DNA of 64,000 bases, from the NCBI RefSeq assembly GCF_040580765.1, contig NZ_CP158687.1:2852001-2916000 (forward strand). The letters run 5' to 3'. The DNA comes from Lentibacter algarum (GTDB taxonomy: Bacteria > Pseudomonadota > Alphaproteobacteria > Rhodobacterales > Rhodobacteraceae). This document shows positions 63,753 to 64,000 of the stretch, piece by piece; position 1 is the stretch's first letter, and the number at the start of each line of letters is the position of its first letter. Both the position numbers and the translations under genes were made by a program. The notes under the pieces are model-generated. The model saw nothing but the letters and a program-made list of their open reading frames with translations. It did not search any database and was not told where the DNA came from.

Positions 63753-64000
63753 TTATCCGTTCAGGCGGTATCCGTTCCGCTTCAGGCAGCCCGCCTGATA
63801 GCCCGTGCGCACACCACGTGGCCCCTTCACTCTGATCTCACAAGCGCGTGGAAGGCTCTCGGACCAGCGATAATTGTTCTGCAAACAACGCCCGTTCATA
63901 TAGCGCAGCGTGTCACGGCGCGTCTGAACCGTGGTCAGACACCGCTGCGGCAAAGTCATTTTGCGAACACGCTGGGGCAAAGGCTTCGGATCTACTTGGA
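63753..64000 (-). CDS. C-terminus of a Cys-containing protein (cut by window edge)
   Basis: The frame is open from the window edge to the stop at 63753; a TTG at 63980 is not a convincing start. About 82 residues are visible, with Cys in RCLTTVQTR, RCLQNNYRW, ACEIRVKGPRG and AGCLKRNGYRLNG. The evenly placed Cys and basic/aromatic residues suggest a disulfide-bonded exported protein. No family is recognised. It lies 42 bp upstream of rnhB on the same strand. Confidence 0.55.
   Translation of the reverse strand, partial: QVDPKPLPQRVRKMTLPQRCLTTVQTRRDTLRYMNGRCLQNNYRWSESLPRACEIRVKGPRGVRTGYQAGCLKRNGYRLNG

Overview
The window looks like a chromosomal stretch of a marine-type alphaproteobacterium of the order Rhodobacterales (roseobacter-like). 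The basis is family-level recognition and gene order, not a database search: a CcrM-type GANTC methyltransferase beside rnhB, a DUF1674 protein, a petP/petR-type regulator pair, the heparinase/purH/lspA/DUF3035/M16-M16 run, an ALDH16-type double aldehyde dehydrogenase behind deoC, and G/C-rich hairpins at convergent gene ends. Coding density is very high. I see no tRNA, rRNA, CRISPR array, phage or insertion sequence. One gene is cut at each window edge.

Layout. 1-10.9 kb: an edge fragment, dapA, a 5-oxoprolinase operon (pxpBCA, minus), a tungstate-type ABC transporter (tupBCA), lrgA-lrgB, an rbfA/truB RNA-processing operon (minus), dapB and a small DUF1674 gene. 10.9-19.5 kb: rRNA methyltransferase, heparinase-like protein, purH, lspA, a DUF3035 lipoprotein and an active/inactive M16 peptidase pair, all plus strand. 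19.7-31 kb: deoC with ALDH16, a DUF4173 membrane protein with a two-component system, a TPP-dependent decarboxylase coupled to a shortened DgoK-like protein, an EamA exporter and malonyl-CoA synthetase. 31-34.3 kb: petR/petP-like regulators, ilvE, cobO and a small exported peptide.

34.3-52 kb is the most interesting part, a polyamine/compatible-solute catabolic region. It holds two complete spermidine/putrescine-type ABC importers (35-40 kb minus; 45.2-49.2 kb plus), an ectoine hydrolase-like gene overlapping an ArgE-type deacetylase, two class III aminotransferases, a PuuB/DadA-like FAD oxidase, an SDR and an FCD-type GntR regulator. A palindromic motif (core TGATCAAAT) lies upstream of the GntR/importer promoter pair and of both aminotransferase genes, suggesting one regulon. 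In outline: import of a cationic diamine or ectoine-like compound, ring or amide hydrolysis, deacetylation, then transamination or oxidation of the amine.

52-64 kb: a glutamine amidotransferase, Kdo transferase with lpxK, a CoA-transferase, DsbA-like and DciA proteins, mutY, an AlkB-type monooxygenase, a double-cupin protein, rsgA, ccrM with three GANTC sites in its own promoter region, rnhB and an edge fragment.

Non-coding signals. (i) Five copies of a hairpin family, all in one orientation, sit in gaps between convergent genes. (ii) Two copies of a ~115-bp element with GTGCACG boxes repeated exactly every 11 bp also lie in convergent gaps. (iii) Hairpins follow the binding-protein gene in both polyamine importers. 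(iv) An inverted repeat and an intrinsic terminator lie downstream of ccrM.
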